64,000 bases of DNA from Acerihabitans sp047324305 (GTDB taxonomy: Bacteria > Pseudomonadota > Gammaproteobacteria > Enterobacterales > Enterobacteriaceae). Location of the stretch: assembly GCF_047324305.1 (NCBI RefSeq), contig NZ_CP178740.1:4154001-4218000 (forward strand). Direction: 5' to 3'. Shown piece by piece: positions 53,075 to 61,424 of the stretch. Under the pieces are notes generated by a model, which worked only from the letters and a program-made list of their open reading frames with translations, did no database searches and was not told the DNA's origin. Positions within the stretch are counted from its first letter, which is position 1. Every line of letters starts with the position of its first letter. A program made the position numbers and the translations under genes.

Positions 53075-53167
53075 CGTGTTGCTCGATAAGTCGTCACTTG
53101 AATCGCCAGGCGAGGTTTAGGACTATTAAAATGCCGTAAAACAGGGCATGATAGCAACCGCTAAAAA

Positions 53168-53257
53168 GGAGAGATGCCGGAGCGGCTGAACGGGACGGTC
53201 TCGAAAACCGTTGAAGGAGCGATCCTTCCCAGGGTTCAAATCCCTGTCTCTCCGCCA
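53168..53257 (+). tRNA. serU: tRNA-Ser(CGA)
   Basis: A 90-base class II tRNA from GGAGAGATGCCGGAGCGG to GTCTCTCCGCCA, anticodon CGA in GGTCTCGAAAACC, with a long variable arm (GAAGGAGCGATCCTTCC) and encoded CCA. E. coli serU has the same length and anticodon and also lies close to mtfA. It reads UCG codons. Confidence 0.97.
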
Positions 53258-53476
53258 CTATTCAAACAGTTATCCCCCTGCCGGTCTGTGACTGGCGCCA
53301 CGCTGGCCACCACACCCCAAAAAAAAACGCACCGATAACCCTGATGGCATCCCATAGGCAGCGGCAGGGGTTGATGATAACCTAGCCCGGTCCGGTCTTA
53401 TCCGTATTCCCGCTTACATCGCAATATCAAACGGTTAGCTATATGAAGAAAAAGAATAGCCGTGGGAGAGAGTGTC

Positions 53477-54385
53477 ATGTTGTTTAATCTTCCCGGTAAG
53501 ACGCTGACGCGCATGGCGTCGCTGATGTCGCTTAGCCTGGCTCTGGTGATGGTGGTCGTAAAAATCTGGGCGTGGACGCTGACGGGGTCCATGGCGCTGT
53601 TGACGTCGGCCGCGGACGGTTTGGTCGACGTTCTGGCCTCGGTGGTTACGCTGATTGGCGTCTTTTACGCCCAACGTCCCGCTGACAAAGGCCATCGCTA
53701 CGGGCACGGCAAGTCCGAGGCCGTGGCGGCGTTTGTGCAGGCGCTGCTGCTGGGCGGCGCCGGGCTGGTGCTGGGCATGGAATCCACGCAGCGCCTGTTC
53801 CACCCGCAGCCGCTGATGCAGCACGGGCTGGGCATTTGGGTTATCATCGGCAGCACCCTGTGCACCGCCGTGCTGGTTTCAATGCAAACCTTTGTCGTCA
53901 GGCAAACGGCCTCCACGGCCATCGCCGCCGATCGCGCGCATTACGTTACCGATATCGCGGTAAACCTGGCGGTGCTGTGCGCCCTGGTGCTTGACAGCGC
54001 CTTCGGCTGGACCCGATCGGACGCTATCGGCGCCCTGGCCATTTCCTGCTATATGATCTGGAACGCGCGCGGCATGGTCGTTACCGCCCTGCGGCAACTG
54101 CTGGACCAGGAGCTTGGCGCTGAGGATCGCCGGCGTATCCGCGACGCCGCCCTGGGCTGCGAGGGGGTGCGCGGGGTGCATGATATCCGCACCCGCAACG
54201 GCGGCGATCGGGTTTTCGTCGAACTGCATGTCGAGGTGGACGGCCAACTGTCGGTAGATGTGGGCCATGAAATCGGCGACGCGGCGGAAGCGGCGGTCAG
54301 GAAACTGTTTCCCGCGGCGGAGGTACTGGCGCATCTTGAACCGGCCGGGATCGTCGACGAGCGTCTTGACGATCTGGTAAAATAA
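53477..54385 (+). CDS. Cation diffusion facilitator metal exporter (FieF-like)
   Basis: A 302-residue inner-membrane transporter from MLFNLPGKTLTRMASLMSLS with six helices. The metal-site motif SAADGLVDVLAS gives the D-x-x-x-D pair and HYVTD the partner H-x-x-x-D; YGHGKSEAVAAF follows helix 2 as in FieF. The C-terminal cytoplasmic domain (GVRGVHDIRTRNGGDRVFVE) is complete. GGGAGAGAG precedes the ATG. It should export zinc or iron by proton antiport. The E. coli fieF neighbours (cpxP, pfkA) are absent, so it may be a paralogue. Confidence 0.89.
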   Translation: MLFNLPGKTLTRMASLMSLSLALVMVVVKIWAWTLTGSMALLTSAADGLVDVLASVVTLIGVFYAQRPADKGHRYGHGKSEAVAAFVQALLLGGAGLVLGMESTQRLFHPQPLMQHGLGIWVIIGSTLCTAVLVSMQTFVVRQTASTAIAADRAHYVTDIAVNLAVLCALVLDSAFGWTRSDAIGALAISCYMIWNARGMVVTALRQLLDQELGAEDRRRIRDAALGCEGVRGVHDIRTRNGGDRVFVELHVEVDGQLSVDVGHEIGDAAEAAVRKLFPAAEVLAHLEPAGIVDERLDDLVK

Positions 54386-54792
54386 CGCGCGCGCCAAGGG
54401 CGGATAAAAAAAACACCCACCGAAAAAAACTGTGGGTGCCCAACATCACATATGCCGGCTCTGGAGCGAGCGGACGGTTAAAAAATAACATTGCCGGTCG
54501 TCGGCTTCCAATGAGAACGGCTAATCGCAGCGTTATCAATATTCATATAAATTATATGTTTACAACTCCTTGCATCCTTAACCCTTTATTTGCATTGCAG
54601 GCGTTGCATAATGGGCGTCCAGAGCAGGCACCCTGCAGTTGCGATCAATTATTAATGGATGGTAAGGATTCTGTTATAGCCGGCTAAAGATGCGTAAATG
54701 CACTTGCGAATTCATCCGTTTAGGTCTGTTATGAGAGCATCGGCGACTTTTTTTAAGCATGTGTTTTTAAGCGGGAAGGTTAAAGGTACCTT
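54386..54792. other. Intergenic stretch of about 400 bases
   Basis: A minus-oriented terminator at 54406-54438 is the only clear element. No minus-strand gene ends there, so a small transcript starting somewhere in 54440-54700 is possible. The right part should carry the promoter of the His/Gly-rich protein gene. No family-like coding sequence is seen. Confidence 0.4.
54406..54438 (-). terminator. Rho-independent terminator, minus orientation
   Basis: On the minus strand CACCCAC pairs with GTGGGTG across an eleven-base T-rich loop and is followed by eight Ts. The CDF gene ends 20 bases to the left on the other strand, so this terminator points against it. It implies a minus-strand transcript in the gap or protects the CDF gene from antisense reading. 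Confidence 0.65.
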
Positions 54793-55212
54793 ATGAAAAA
54801 ATTATTGAGCCTTGTGTTATCGCTTAGCCTCCTGGCGCCGGTGGCGGGTTTTGCCGCTCCCGGCTGGCACGACGGGGGTCACGGCGGCCATGGATGGGGC
54901 GGACGGGGACCCGGTTGGGGTGGTCCGCATCGCGGCGCAAGATTTGATTTCCTGCCCGGCGTGGCGGCAACGGTGCTGGTCGCCGGCCTGACGTATTATG
55001 TGCTTGACGGTATCTACTACCAGCGGCAGGAAAATCAATATGTGGTGGTCGACGCGCCGCCGCAGCCGCAGGTTTACGCCTCCGGCGGCATGAGCGGCAA
55101 TATGACGGTGCTTGACCTCAATGGTGAACGCTTTTACGTGAACCAGGGGCATTATTACCGTCGTAGTATCAACGGCCAGTATTTGGAAGTGCCGCGTCCG
55201 GCCGGCTTATAA
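54793..55212 (+). CDS. His/Gly-rich envelope protein, DUF6515-like
   Basis: A 139-residue exported protein. The signal MKKLLSLVLSLSLLAPVAGF is followed by AAPGWHDGGHGGHGWGG, a His/Gly/Trp-rich stretch that might bind metal, then a hydrophobic segment (VAATVLVAGLTYYVLDGIYY). The end RFYVNQGHYYRRSINGQYLE resembles DUF6515 proteins, which repeat short YYRR-type units. No function is established. It follows a CDF exporter but on a separate promoter. Two hairpins follow. Confidence 0.72.
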   Translation: MKKLLSLVLSLSLLAPVAGFAAPGWHDGGHGGHGWGGRGPGWGGPHRGARFDFLPGVAATVLVAGLTYYVLDGIYYQRQENQYVVVDAPPQPQVYASGGMSGNMTVLDLNGERFYVNQGHYYRRSINGQYLEVPRPAGL

Positions 55213-55225
55213 GCCTGGACCGCGC

Positions 55226-55286
55226 GCCGGTTCGCAAACCGGCGGTTGCACCTGTCGCCACAATGCCCGCTCCGGCGGGCATTGTG
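55226..55286 (+). terminator. Two tandem hairpins after the His/Gly-rich gene
   Basis: GCCGGTT/AACCGGC at 55226-55243 and a perfect 12-pair stem CACAATGCCCGC/GCGGGCATTGTG at 55259-55286 with loop TCCG. Neither has a T-run. The second is strong and may act as a terminator aided by Rho or as a 3' stabiliser before pepT. Confidence 0.5.
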
Positions 55287-55495
55287 CTGTCTGGGGCCCG
55301 GTACGTTATCGCCGGTGCGCGCAGGCGGACCGGCAATGAAACGGGCTACTCCGGCGTATTCCGGCTGGAGACCTGCGCCCGGAGCGTTTATATTATCTCC
55401 CGGCCGGAATCAATACGGGGCGCCCGCACCGGGCGATCAACCGCGATTGGGCGGCGTTTATTTTTTGCAGACTGCATTTTTGCCAGGGGATCGTT

Positions 55496-56728
55496 ATGCC
55501 ACAAGATATCGCCGGACAGTTGATTCAACGTTTTTACCGCTACCTGGCAGTGACCAGCCAAAGCCATGCCGCGGCGACCACGTTGCCCAGCACGCCGGGA
55601 CAGCAACAGCTGGCGGATATGCTGGCGCAGGAGCTGCGCGTTTTAGGCCTGGAGGATATCCAGGTCGATGACCGCGCCACCGTCACCGCGTTGAAACGCG
55701 GCAACACGCCGGCTGCGCCGCGCATCGGATTTATCGCCCATCTGGATACGGTGGATGTCGGCCTGTCGCCGGAGATTCATCCGCAGCTGCTGCGTTTCAC
55801 CGGCGAAGATATTTGCCTGAACGCCGGGCGGGATATTTGGCTGCGCGTGGCCGAACATCCCGAGATCATGCCCTATCGCGGCCAGGATATTATTTTCAGC
55901 GATGGTACCAGCGTGCTCGGCGCCGATAATAAAGCCGCCGTCACCGCCATCATGACCATGCTGGAAAACCTGGACGCGGATACGCCCCACGGCGATATTG
56001 TCGTTGCCTTCGTCCCGGACGAAGAAATCGGCTTGCGCGGCGCCAAAGCGCTGGATCCGGCCCGTTTCGCCGTGGATTTCGCCTACACCATCGATTGCTG
56101 TGAGCTGGGCGAAGTGGTCTATGAAAATTTTAATGCCGCCAGCGCGGCGGTGACCCTGACCGGGGTGACCGCGCACCCGATGTCGGCGAAAAATGTGCTG
56201 GTGAATCCGATTTTAATGGCGCAGGAGTTCATCAGTCATTTTGACCGGCGGGAAACACCGGAAAATACCGAGGGCCGGGAAGGCTATTTCTGGTTTAACG
56301 ATATGGCGGCGAATGCGCGCCAGGCGCGGCTGAATATTTCGATCCGCGATTTTGACCGGGATCGTTTTTTAGCACGCAAGCAGCGTATCGGCGAGGTGGC
56401 GGAAGAAATTGCCCGGCGTTATCCAACGGGAAAGGTCGAGTTCAAGATAACCGATATCTACAGTAATATCAGCAACGCCATCGGCGACGATCGTCGCGCC
56501 ATCGATTTGCTGTTCGCCGGTCTGAAGGAACTGGGCATCGCGCCGAAAGTGACGCCGATGCGGGGCGGCACCGACGGCGCAGCTCTATCCGCCCGGGGGC
56601 TGTTAACGCCCAACTATTTTACCGGCGCGCACAATTTTCACTCGCAATTTGAATTTCTGCCGGTCAGCGCCTTTGTCGCCAGTTATGAACTGACACGCAA
56701 GCTGTGCCTGTTGGCCGTGCGAGCCTAG
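55496..56728 (+). CDS. pepT: Peptidase T (tripeptide aminopeptidase)
   Basis: A 410-residue M20B zinc aminopeptidase that removes the N-terminal residue from tripeptides. The metal sites are in GFIAHLDTVDVG, SVLGADNKAAVTAIMTML, FVPDEEIGLRG and, near the end, TGAHNFHSQFEFLP. Length and sequence match PepT of E. coli (408). GGGGATC stands before the ATG. Its last bases overlap the start of the exporter gene. Confidence 0.96.
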   Translation: MPQDIAGQLIQRFYRYLAVTSQSHAAATTLPSTPGQQQLADMLAQELRVLGLEDIQVDDRATVTALKRGNTPAAPRIGFIAHLDTVDVGLSPEIHPQLLRFTGEDICLNAGRDIWLRVAEHPEIMPYRGQDIIFSDGTSVLGADNKAAVTAIMTMLENLDADTPHGDIVVAFVPDEEIGLRGAKALDPARFAVDFAYTIDCCELGEVVYENFNAASAAVTLTGVTAHPMSAKNVLVNPILMAQEFISHFDRRETPENTEGREGYFWFNDMAANARQARLNISIRDFDRDRFLARKQRIGEVAEEIARRYPTGKVEFKITDIYSNISNAIGDDRRAIDLLFAGLKELGIAPKVTPMRGGTDGAALSARGLLTPNYFTGAHNFHSQFEFLPVSAFVASYELTRKLCLLAVRA

Positions 56729-57675
56729 TGGCAGCGCTTTGTGGCGGCGCGCGCAAAACGCGCGCCACGCTGCTGGGTCTGCTGGCAATCGTGCTGTGGA
56801 GCACCCTGGCCGGCTTAATCCGCAGCCTGAGCGAGCAGTTCGGCCCCACCGGCGGTGCGGCCATGATCTACACCGTCAGCGCCGTATTCCTGCTGGCGCT
56901 GGCGGCGCGTCCGCGTGTTGCCGGCTTTAGGCTTAAGTATATGCTCACCGCCGGACTGCTGTTTGCCAGCTATGAGATCTGCTCCTCCCTGTCGCTCGGC
57001 TATGCCGCCAGCCGGGAACAATCGATTGAAGTGGGCATGATCAACTACCTCTGGCCCAGTCTGACCGTACTGCTGGCGATGATGATGAACGGCGCAAAGG
57101 GCGGTGCCGGGGTCTATACCGGCCTGCTGCTGGCGCTGACGGGTATCGTCTGGCTGATGTGCGGCGACGGCGGGTGGACGCCCCGGCATATGCTGGATAA
57201 TGTATTATCCAATCCGCTAAGCTATGGCCTGGCGCTGGGTGGCGCACTGATCTGGGCGGTCTACTGCAATGTTACCCGTCGGTTTGCCGGCGGACAACAT
57301 GGCGTTACGCTGTTTTTTATCCTGACCGCGCTGCTGCTATGGGTGAAATACTTGTTCAGCAACGAACCGGGACTGGTGTTCAGCGGCGCGAGCGTCGTCG
57401 CCCTGCTGGTGACCGGCGCGGTGATGGGTATCGCCTATGCGTCCTGGAATATCGGCATCATCAACGGCAATATGACCCTGCTGGCCGCCTGTTCCTATTT
57501 TACCCCGGTGCTGTCCTCGCTGTTTGCCGCCACGTTGCTCCATATCCACCTGACCGGTAGGTTCTGGCAGGGCGTGGCGCTGGTGTGCTGCGGCTCGCTG
57601 CTCTGCTGGCTGACAACCCGCGAACGCCCTGTCGCGGCACAGGTCCCACGCGCCGAGAGTGGTGATCATCTCTAA
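56728..57675 (+). CDS. yddG: YddG-like aromatic amino acid exporter (DMT/EamA)
   Basis: A 315-residue, ten-helix drug/metabolite transporter. TLLGLLAIVLWSTLAGLIRS, SLGYAASREQSIEVGMINYL and YASWNIGIINGNMTLLAACS, then FTPVLSSLFAA, match YddG, which exports aromatic amino acids and paraquat. I prefer the GTG at 56728 that overlaps the pepT stop, because the conserved part begins soon after; a GTG at 56704 lies inside pepT. No clear ribosome site is present, so coupling to pepT translation is likely. Confidence 0.88.
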   Translation: MAALCGGARKTRATLLGLLAIVLWSTLAGLIRSLSEQFGPTGGAAMIYTVSAVFLLALAARPRVAGFRLKYMLTAGLLFASYEICSSLSLGYAASREQSIEVGMINYLWPSLTVLLAMMMNGAKGGAGVYTGLLLALTGIVWLMCGDGGWTPRHMLDNVLSNPLSYGLALGGALIWAVYCNVTRRFAGGQHGVTLFFILTALLLWVKYLFSNEPGLVFSGASVVALLVTGAVMGIAYASWNIGIINGNMTLLAACSYFTPVLSSLFAATLLHIHLTGRFWQGVALVCCGSLLCWLTTRERPVAAQVPRAESGDHL

Positions 57676-57758
57676 TGTGATGTACGTCACATGATCCTTT
57701 CATGCTGTCAGCGCCAAATGGTGATTTGCATCACAAATATTATGTGACGAAGATCACA
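57676..57758. promoter_or_regulatory. Three CRP-like sites upstream of kdgT
   Basis: TGTGATGTACGTCACA (57676-57691) and TGTGACGAAGATCACA (57743-57758) both fit TGTGA-N6-TCACA perfectly. Between them GGTGATTTGCATCACA (57720-57735) has a single mismatch. Centres are separated by 44 and 23 bases. This predicts strong cAMP-CRP control of the ketodeoxygluconate permease. Confidence 0.85.
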
Positions 57759-57791
57759 TTTAGCCTGAAGGAATACGTCGTATCATTCAAA

Positions 57792-57810
57792 AATGAAATA
57801 TTGGTTCATT
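57792..57810. promoter_or_regulatory. KdgR box upstream of kdgT
   Basis: AATGAAATATTGGTTCATT is a near-perfect inverted repeat matching the KdgR operator pattern AATRAAAYRNYRTTTYATT. It ends 32 bases before the kdgT start. KdgR represses pectin/ketodeoxygluconate genes in enterobacteria and is released by 2-keto-3-deoxygluconate. Confidence 0.83.
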
Positions 57811-57842
57811 TTTTAAGGCATGGCGTTTCTTACAGGTGCGGT

Positions 57843-58829
57843 ATGAAAATCAAACAAAGCTTAGATAAAATTCCCGGCGGGTTAATGTTGGTTCCCCTGT
57901 TCATCGGGGCGATTATCAATACCTTCTACCCGCACGCGGGCGCGTATTTCGGATCATTTACGAACGGCATCCTGAAAGGCACGGTGCCCATTCTGGGGGT
58001 CTGGTTCTTTTGCATGGGCGCCACCATTCAATTACGCGCATCCGGCGTCGTGTTGAAAAAATCCGGTACCCTGGTGGCGGTTAAAACCCTCACTGCCTGG
58101 GTGGTGGCGCTGGTTGCCTCACGCTTTCTGCCGCTGGACGGCGTGCAAAGCGGCTTTTTTACCGGCATTTCCGCCCTGGTGCTGGCCGCGTCGATGAACA
58201 TGACCAACGGCGGGCTCTATGCCTCGCTGATGCAGCAATACGGCAGTAAAGAAGATTCAGCCGCCTTTGTGCTGATGTCCATCGAATCTGGTCCGCTGTT
58301 GACGATGATTATCCTCGGGTCCGCCGGCGTGGCATCGTTTGAACCCAGGCTATTCCTGGGCGCGGTGCTGCCGTTCATTCTCGGGTTCATCCTGGGCAAT
58401 CTGGATGATGAGCTGCGCGCGTTTTTTGGCCGCGCGGTGCCGGCGCTGATTCCCTTTTTTGCCTTCTCGCTGGGCAGCGCCATTGATTTATCGGTGATCC
58501 GCGATACCGGACTGCTGGGGATCCTGCTGGGCGTGGGCGTTATTATCGTCACCGGCATTCCCTTGATCCTGGCTGATAAATTTATTGGCGGCGGCGACGG
58601 CACCGCCGGGATTGCCGCTTCCAGCTCGGCCGGCGCGGCGGCGGCCACGCCGTTTTTAATCGCCGAGATGAATCCGGTATTTAAAAGCCAGGTGGCGTCG
58701 GCCACGGCGCTGGTGGCCACGGCGGTTATCGTCACCTCCGTGCTGGTGCCTATCCTCACCGCGCTGTGGGCCAAATGGGCCAGACGGGGACAAGACGGTG
58801 CCCATGCGCCCACCGTCTCTGCCGATTAG
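57843..58829 (+). CDS. kdgT: 2-keto-3-deoxygluconate permease KdgT
   Basis: A 328-residue inner-membrane proton symporter. MKIKQSLDKIPGGLMLVPLF, FTNGILKGTVPILGVWFFCM, ASMNMTNGGLYASLMQQYGS and GGGDGTAGIAASSSAGAAAA are nearly identical to KdgT of E. coli (327 residues). It imports 2-keto-3-deoxygluconate, the pectin-derived intermediate. The ATG at 57843 is chosen by family; the upstream frame runs through operators. Three CRP sites and one KdgR box precede it. Confidence 0.96.
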   Translation: MKIKQSLDKIPGGLMLVPLFIGAIINTFYPHAGAYFGSFTNGILKGTVPILGVWFFCMGATIQLRASGVVLKKSGTLVAVKTLTAWVVALVASRFLPLDGVQSGFFTGISALVLAASMNMTNGGLYASLMQQYGSKEDSAAFVLMSIESGPLLTMIILGSAGVASFEPRLFLGAVLPFILGFILGNLDDELRAFFGRAVPALIPFFAFSLGSAIDLSVIRDTGLLGILLGVGVIIVTGIPLILADKFIGGGDGTAGIAASSSAGAAAATPFLIAEMNPVFKSQVASATALVATAVIVTSVLVPILTALWAKWARRGQDGAHAPTVSAD

Positions 58830-58851
58830 CGCCGCTCATGCAATCGTCAGC

Positions 58852-58871
58852 GCAACGCCGCCGGGCGTTGC
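58852..58871 (+). terminator. Hairpin after kdgT
   Basis: GCAACGCC and GGCGTTGC form an eight-pair GC-rich stem with a four-base loop, 22 bases after the kdgT stop. A short T-rich stretch comes only ten bases later. It is probably the transcription end of kdgT. Confidence 0.5.
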
Positions 58872-58999
58872 ACGCTCCCGCCATCTTTTGTTGACTATAC
58901 TGGCTGTTGGCAATAACAATAAAAAGCCGATACATCATCCGCCGGCCAATGCGGCCGCGGGTGTCGGGCGCCTGCCCGAATGACACTGGGAGAGAAAAT

Positions 59000-59299
59000 A
59001 TGGCCAACGATCCGCTTTATGACGCGCTGCTCAAACGCATCGAGGCGCTGGAAGCCCGTGAAGAGCTGCTTACCGTCACGTCCCATGCCTATCAAGTGGT
59101 GATTACCACGATATTGGGCAATATCGATGCCGAAACCCGCGATCGTATCATCACCATGGTCGACGAGGCGCATGAGATTGCCTATTCCCAGGCAGTGAAC
59201 CGCAGCGATAAACATCTCTCCGAAATTATCAAAGGTGCCGACGAAATCGTCCAGCGGATGTTTAACTACGCGCAGGGCGGCACGCAGCCGGACCATTGA
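59000..59299 (+). CDS. Unrecognised 99-residue soluble protein
   Basis: The protein starts MANDPLYDALLKRIEALEAR after GGGAGAGAAA and appears entirely helical (HAYQVVITTILGNIDAETRD, SEIIKGADEIVQRMFNYAQG), with a possible coiled coil in residues 8-25. There is no signal peptide or membrane segment. I do not recognise the family. A strong terminator follows, so it is a monocistronic gene with its own promoter in 58872-58990. Confidence 0.72.
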   Translation: MANDPLYDALLKRIEALEAREELLTVTSHAYQVVITTILGNIDAETRDRIITMVDEAHEIAYSQAVNRSDKHLSEIIKGADEIVQRMFNYAQGGTQPDH

Positions 59300-59335
59300 T
59301 CCCGCGTTTTTTGCCGGCCCGTCCCGTTTCCACCC

Positions 59336-59376
59336 AGCACGATCCCGGTTCCCCGCCGGGCTCGTGCTTTCTTTCT
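59336..59376 (+). terminator. Rho-independent terminator
   Basis: AGCACGA...TCGTGCT with an inner CCCGG/CCGGG stem makes a long GC-rich hairpin directly followed by TTTCTTTCTT. It ends the transcript of the 99-residue gene at 59000-59299. Confidence 0.8.
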
Positions 59377-59479
59377 TATACCCGCCGATGACGGTCTGAT
59401 TTTTGCAAAGCCAGTCAGACGTATTAAGATAGCGCTGGCGGCGCTGGCCGGTTTATTTCAGGGTGGAACAGGGAAATTC

Positions 59480-60556
59480 ATGAAGCGATATGCAGCAATA
59501 CTGTTGATCATCGGGGCTCCGGTGGTTCTGACGCTGGCCGGGTGCGACCGACCTGCGCCGCCGGACGCCGCGCAGGCGTGGGTCGCCGAAGGGCGGACAA
59601 TGGGAACCTTTTACCGCGTCACCCTGGCCGCGCCTCCGCCGGCGGCCCTAGAGGGATTAAAGGACAGCATCGCCCGGCAACTGGAGCAGGACAACCATGA
59701 ATTGTCGACTTATCAACAGGACACGGTTTTGTCGCGTTTCAACCAGTATCGCGGCACCGATCCGCAGCCCATTACCGCCAATATGGCCGATATTGTCACC
59801 ACCGCGCTGCGTATCGGGGTGAAAACCGGCGGCGCCATGGATATCACCGTCGGGCCGCTGGTGAATCTCTGGGGATTCGGTCCGGATAAACAGCCGCGGG
59901 CGTTGCCCGAACAGCAGGACATCGACAGTGCCCGCGCCCGGGTCGGGCTGCGCCACCTGAGGCTTATCGAAGATAGCCAGGGGCAATGGCTGCAAAAAGA
60001 TTTGCCGGACCTGTATGTGGATTTGTCCACGCTGGGCGAGGGCGCCGCCACCGATCATCTCGCCGCGCTGCTGGAACGGCGCGGCATTACCCGCTATCTG
60101 GTCTCGGTGGGGGGCGCCGTGATCTCGCGCGGTCTTTCGCCGCAGGGAATACCGTGGCGCGTGGCGATCCAGCGGCCGACCGATCGGGAAATCGGCGCCC
60201 AGGCTATAGTCGATTTGCAGGGACACGGCATCAGTACGTCGGGCAGTTATCGCAATTACTATGAATTGCAGGGAAAACGGCTCTCGCATATCATCGACCC
60301 GGCGACCGGCAGGCCAATTGAACATAAGCTGGTGTCGGCCACGGTTATCGCGCCCACCGCCCTGGAAGCGGACGGCTGGGATACCGGACTGATGGTGCTG
60401 GGCACCGAAAAAGCCCAGGCGCTGGCCGAGCAGCAGGGTCTGGCGGTTTATCTTATCACCCGTTCCGCCGATGGTTTTACCGCCTGGATGTCGCCGCAGT
60501 TCAAGTCTTATATCATCGGTCAGGATGACGCCGCGACCGAGACCGGGCATAAATAA
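59480..60556 (+). CDS. apbE: ApbE-family FAD:protein FMN transferase (lipoprotein)
   Basis: A 358-residue periplasmic lipoprotein (lipobox LAGC in LTLAGCDRPAPP) that attaches FMN to threonine residues of Rnf/Nqr and related flavoproteins. TMGTFYRVTL, LSTYQQDTVLSRFNQY, GAMDITVGPLVNLWGFGP, DLSTLGEGAATDHLA (lysine of the usual GxAKGYA-type motif replaced here), SVGGAVISRG, ISTSGSYRNYY and SHIIDPATGRP are conserved. Metal-binding aspartate near the end is in LEADGWDTGLMVLG. A DUF305 gene follows 14 bases later. Confidence 0.92.
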   Translation: MKRYAAILLIIGAPVVLTLAGCDRPAPPDAAQAWVAEGRTMGTFYRVTLAAPPPAALEGLKDSIARQLEQDNHELSTYQQDTVLSRFNQYRGTDPQPITANMADIVTTALRIGVKTGGAMDITVGPLVNLWGFGPDKQPRALPEQQDIDSARARVGLRHLRLIEDSQGQWLQKDLPDLYVDLSTLGEGAATDHLAALLERRGITRYLVSVGGAVISRGLSPQGIPWRVAIQRPTDREIGAQAIVDLQGHGISTSGSYRNYYELQGKRLSHIIDPATGRPIEHKLVSATVIAPTALEADGWDTGLMVLGTEKAQALAEQQGLAVYLITRSADGFTAWMSPQFKSYIIGQDDAATETGHK

Positions 60557-60570
60557 TAACAGGAGGGAAT

Positions 60571-60957
60571 ATGAGCAAATACGTGATGCTGTCGCTGTTG
60601 ATGTTAACCTTGCCGTGCGCGTCGTCTTCCGTTTGGGCTGACGACGCCATGCCCGGCATGAACATGGATCATGGGTCGGCGGCCGGGCTCAGTAAGTCCA
60701 GCCAGGACTATATGGCCGCCATGCAGGACATGCATAAGGATATGGCGGAAGGGGTGAAAGCCCAAGACCCCGACGTCGCTTTTGCCCGCGGTATGATTCC
60801 ACACCACCGGGGCGCTATCGCCATGGCGGAGACCGAATTAAAATACGGTAAGGACCCCCGGATGCGGCAGATGGCGGAGAGGGTGATTAAAGCGCAAAAA
60901 GCCGAGATCGATACCATGAACAACTGGCTGAAGGATCATCCCGATAAAGCGCGGTAA
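60571..60957 (+). CDS. DUF305 (CopM-like) secreted protein
   Basis: A 128-residue exported protein with signal MSKYVMLSLLMLTLPCASSS, cleavage near VWADD. The mature part begins with PGMNMDHG, a Met/His stretch of copper-binding type, and has the DUF305 signature FARGMIPHHRGAIAMAETEL. Related CopM proteins bind copper in the periplasm. AGGAGGG precedes the ATG. It is in one unit with apbE, which is an unusual pairing. Confidence 0.92.
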   Translation: MSKYVMLSLLMLTLPCASSSVWADDAMPGMNMDHGSAAGLSKSSQDYMAAMQDMHKDMAEGVKAQDPDVAFARGMIPHHRGAIAMAETELKYGKDPRMRQMAERVIKAQKAEIDTMNNWLKDHPDKAR

Positions 60958-61066
60958 TCGTTCCTTCTTGCATTTAGCGTCCAGGTTTGATAACTCTAGG
61001 TGGCCCGGGTGTTATCGGGAAGTCTTTTGGTCAACCCCCTAAATCTGACAAGTAAGCGAGGTGTTT

Positions 61067-61165
61067 ATGAGTAGAGGTAAGGACAAGTCAGCCAAGAAGA
61101 GACCGGAGAAGACACTGAAGGAAAAGCGCGCGGACAAGAAGAGCAAGAAAGGGCTCGAAATCTGA
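61067..61165 (+). CDS. Very small lysine-rich protein, 32 residues
   Basis: The frame MSRGKDKSAKKRPEKTLKEK continues RADKKSKKGLEI and closes with TGA. GAGG six bases before the ATG and a textbook terminator 21 bases after the stop support a real gene. More than half of the residues are Lys, Arg, Glu or Asp, suggesting a disordered RNA- or ribosome-associated protein. I do not recognise a characterised homologue. Confidence 0.65.
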   Translation: MSRGKDKSAKKRPEKTLKEKRADKKSKKGLEI

Positions 61166-61186
61166 CCCTGCATTTTTTTCGCGACG

Positions 61187-61212
61187 TAACCCGGCAATGG
61201 CCGGGTTTTTTT
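61187..61212 (+). terminator. Rho-independent terminator
   Basis: AACCCGGC and GCCGGGTT form an eight-pair stem with loop AATG, followed immediately by a run of Ts. It ends the transcript of the 32-residue lysine-rich gene. Confidence 0.88.
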
Positions 61213-61292
61213 ATCCAGGGCTCGCAGGGTTAACGTTTTTATACGCAATTGGTTATACTGTCCTCGGTGCTCACTAACGGGATATTTGAACC

Positions 61293-61424
61293 ATGAACGA
61301 TGATATTTTTGAATTTGATATTGATGCCGAATTGGCCAAGGCGCAGGAACATGCCGAACAAAAAGCCAAGGAAGTGCCGGAAGCCTTTTCGGCAGAGGAC
61401 GATTGTGAAGGCTGTAAAATTTAA
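61293..61424 (+). CDS. Small acidic protein with C-x-x-C, 43 residues
   Basis: The frame MNDDIFEFDIDAELAKAQEH continues through a helical stretch to CEGCKI and a TAA. It has a plausible promoter region behind the preceding terminator but a weak ribosome site. The C-terminal C-x-x-C could bind a metal or be redox-active. A hairpin GCGCCTG/CAGGCGC at about 61441-61463 follows. I do not recognise the family. Confidence 0.62.
   Translation: MNDDIFEFDIDAELAKAQEHAEQKAKEVPEAFSAEDDCEGCKI

Noticed and set aside
54478..54546. 22-codon minus-strand frame before the minus-strand terminator
   Set aside because: The AAGGAG sequence is about 19 bases from the ATG, too far to support initiation.
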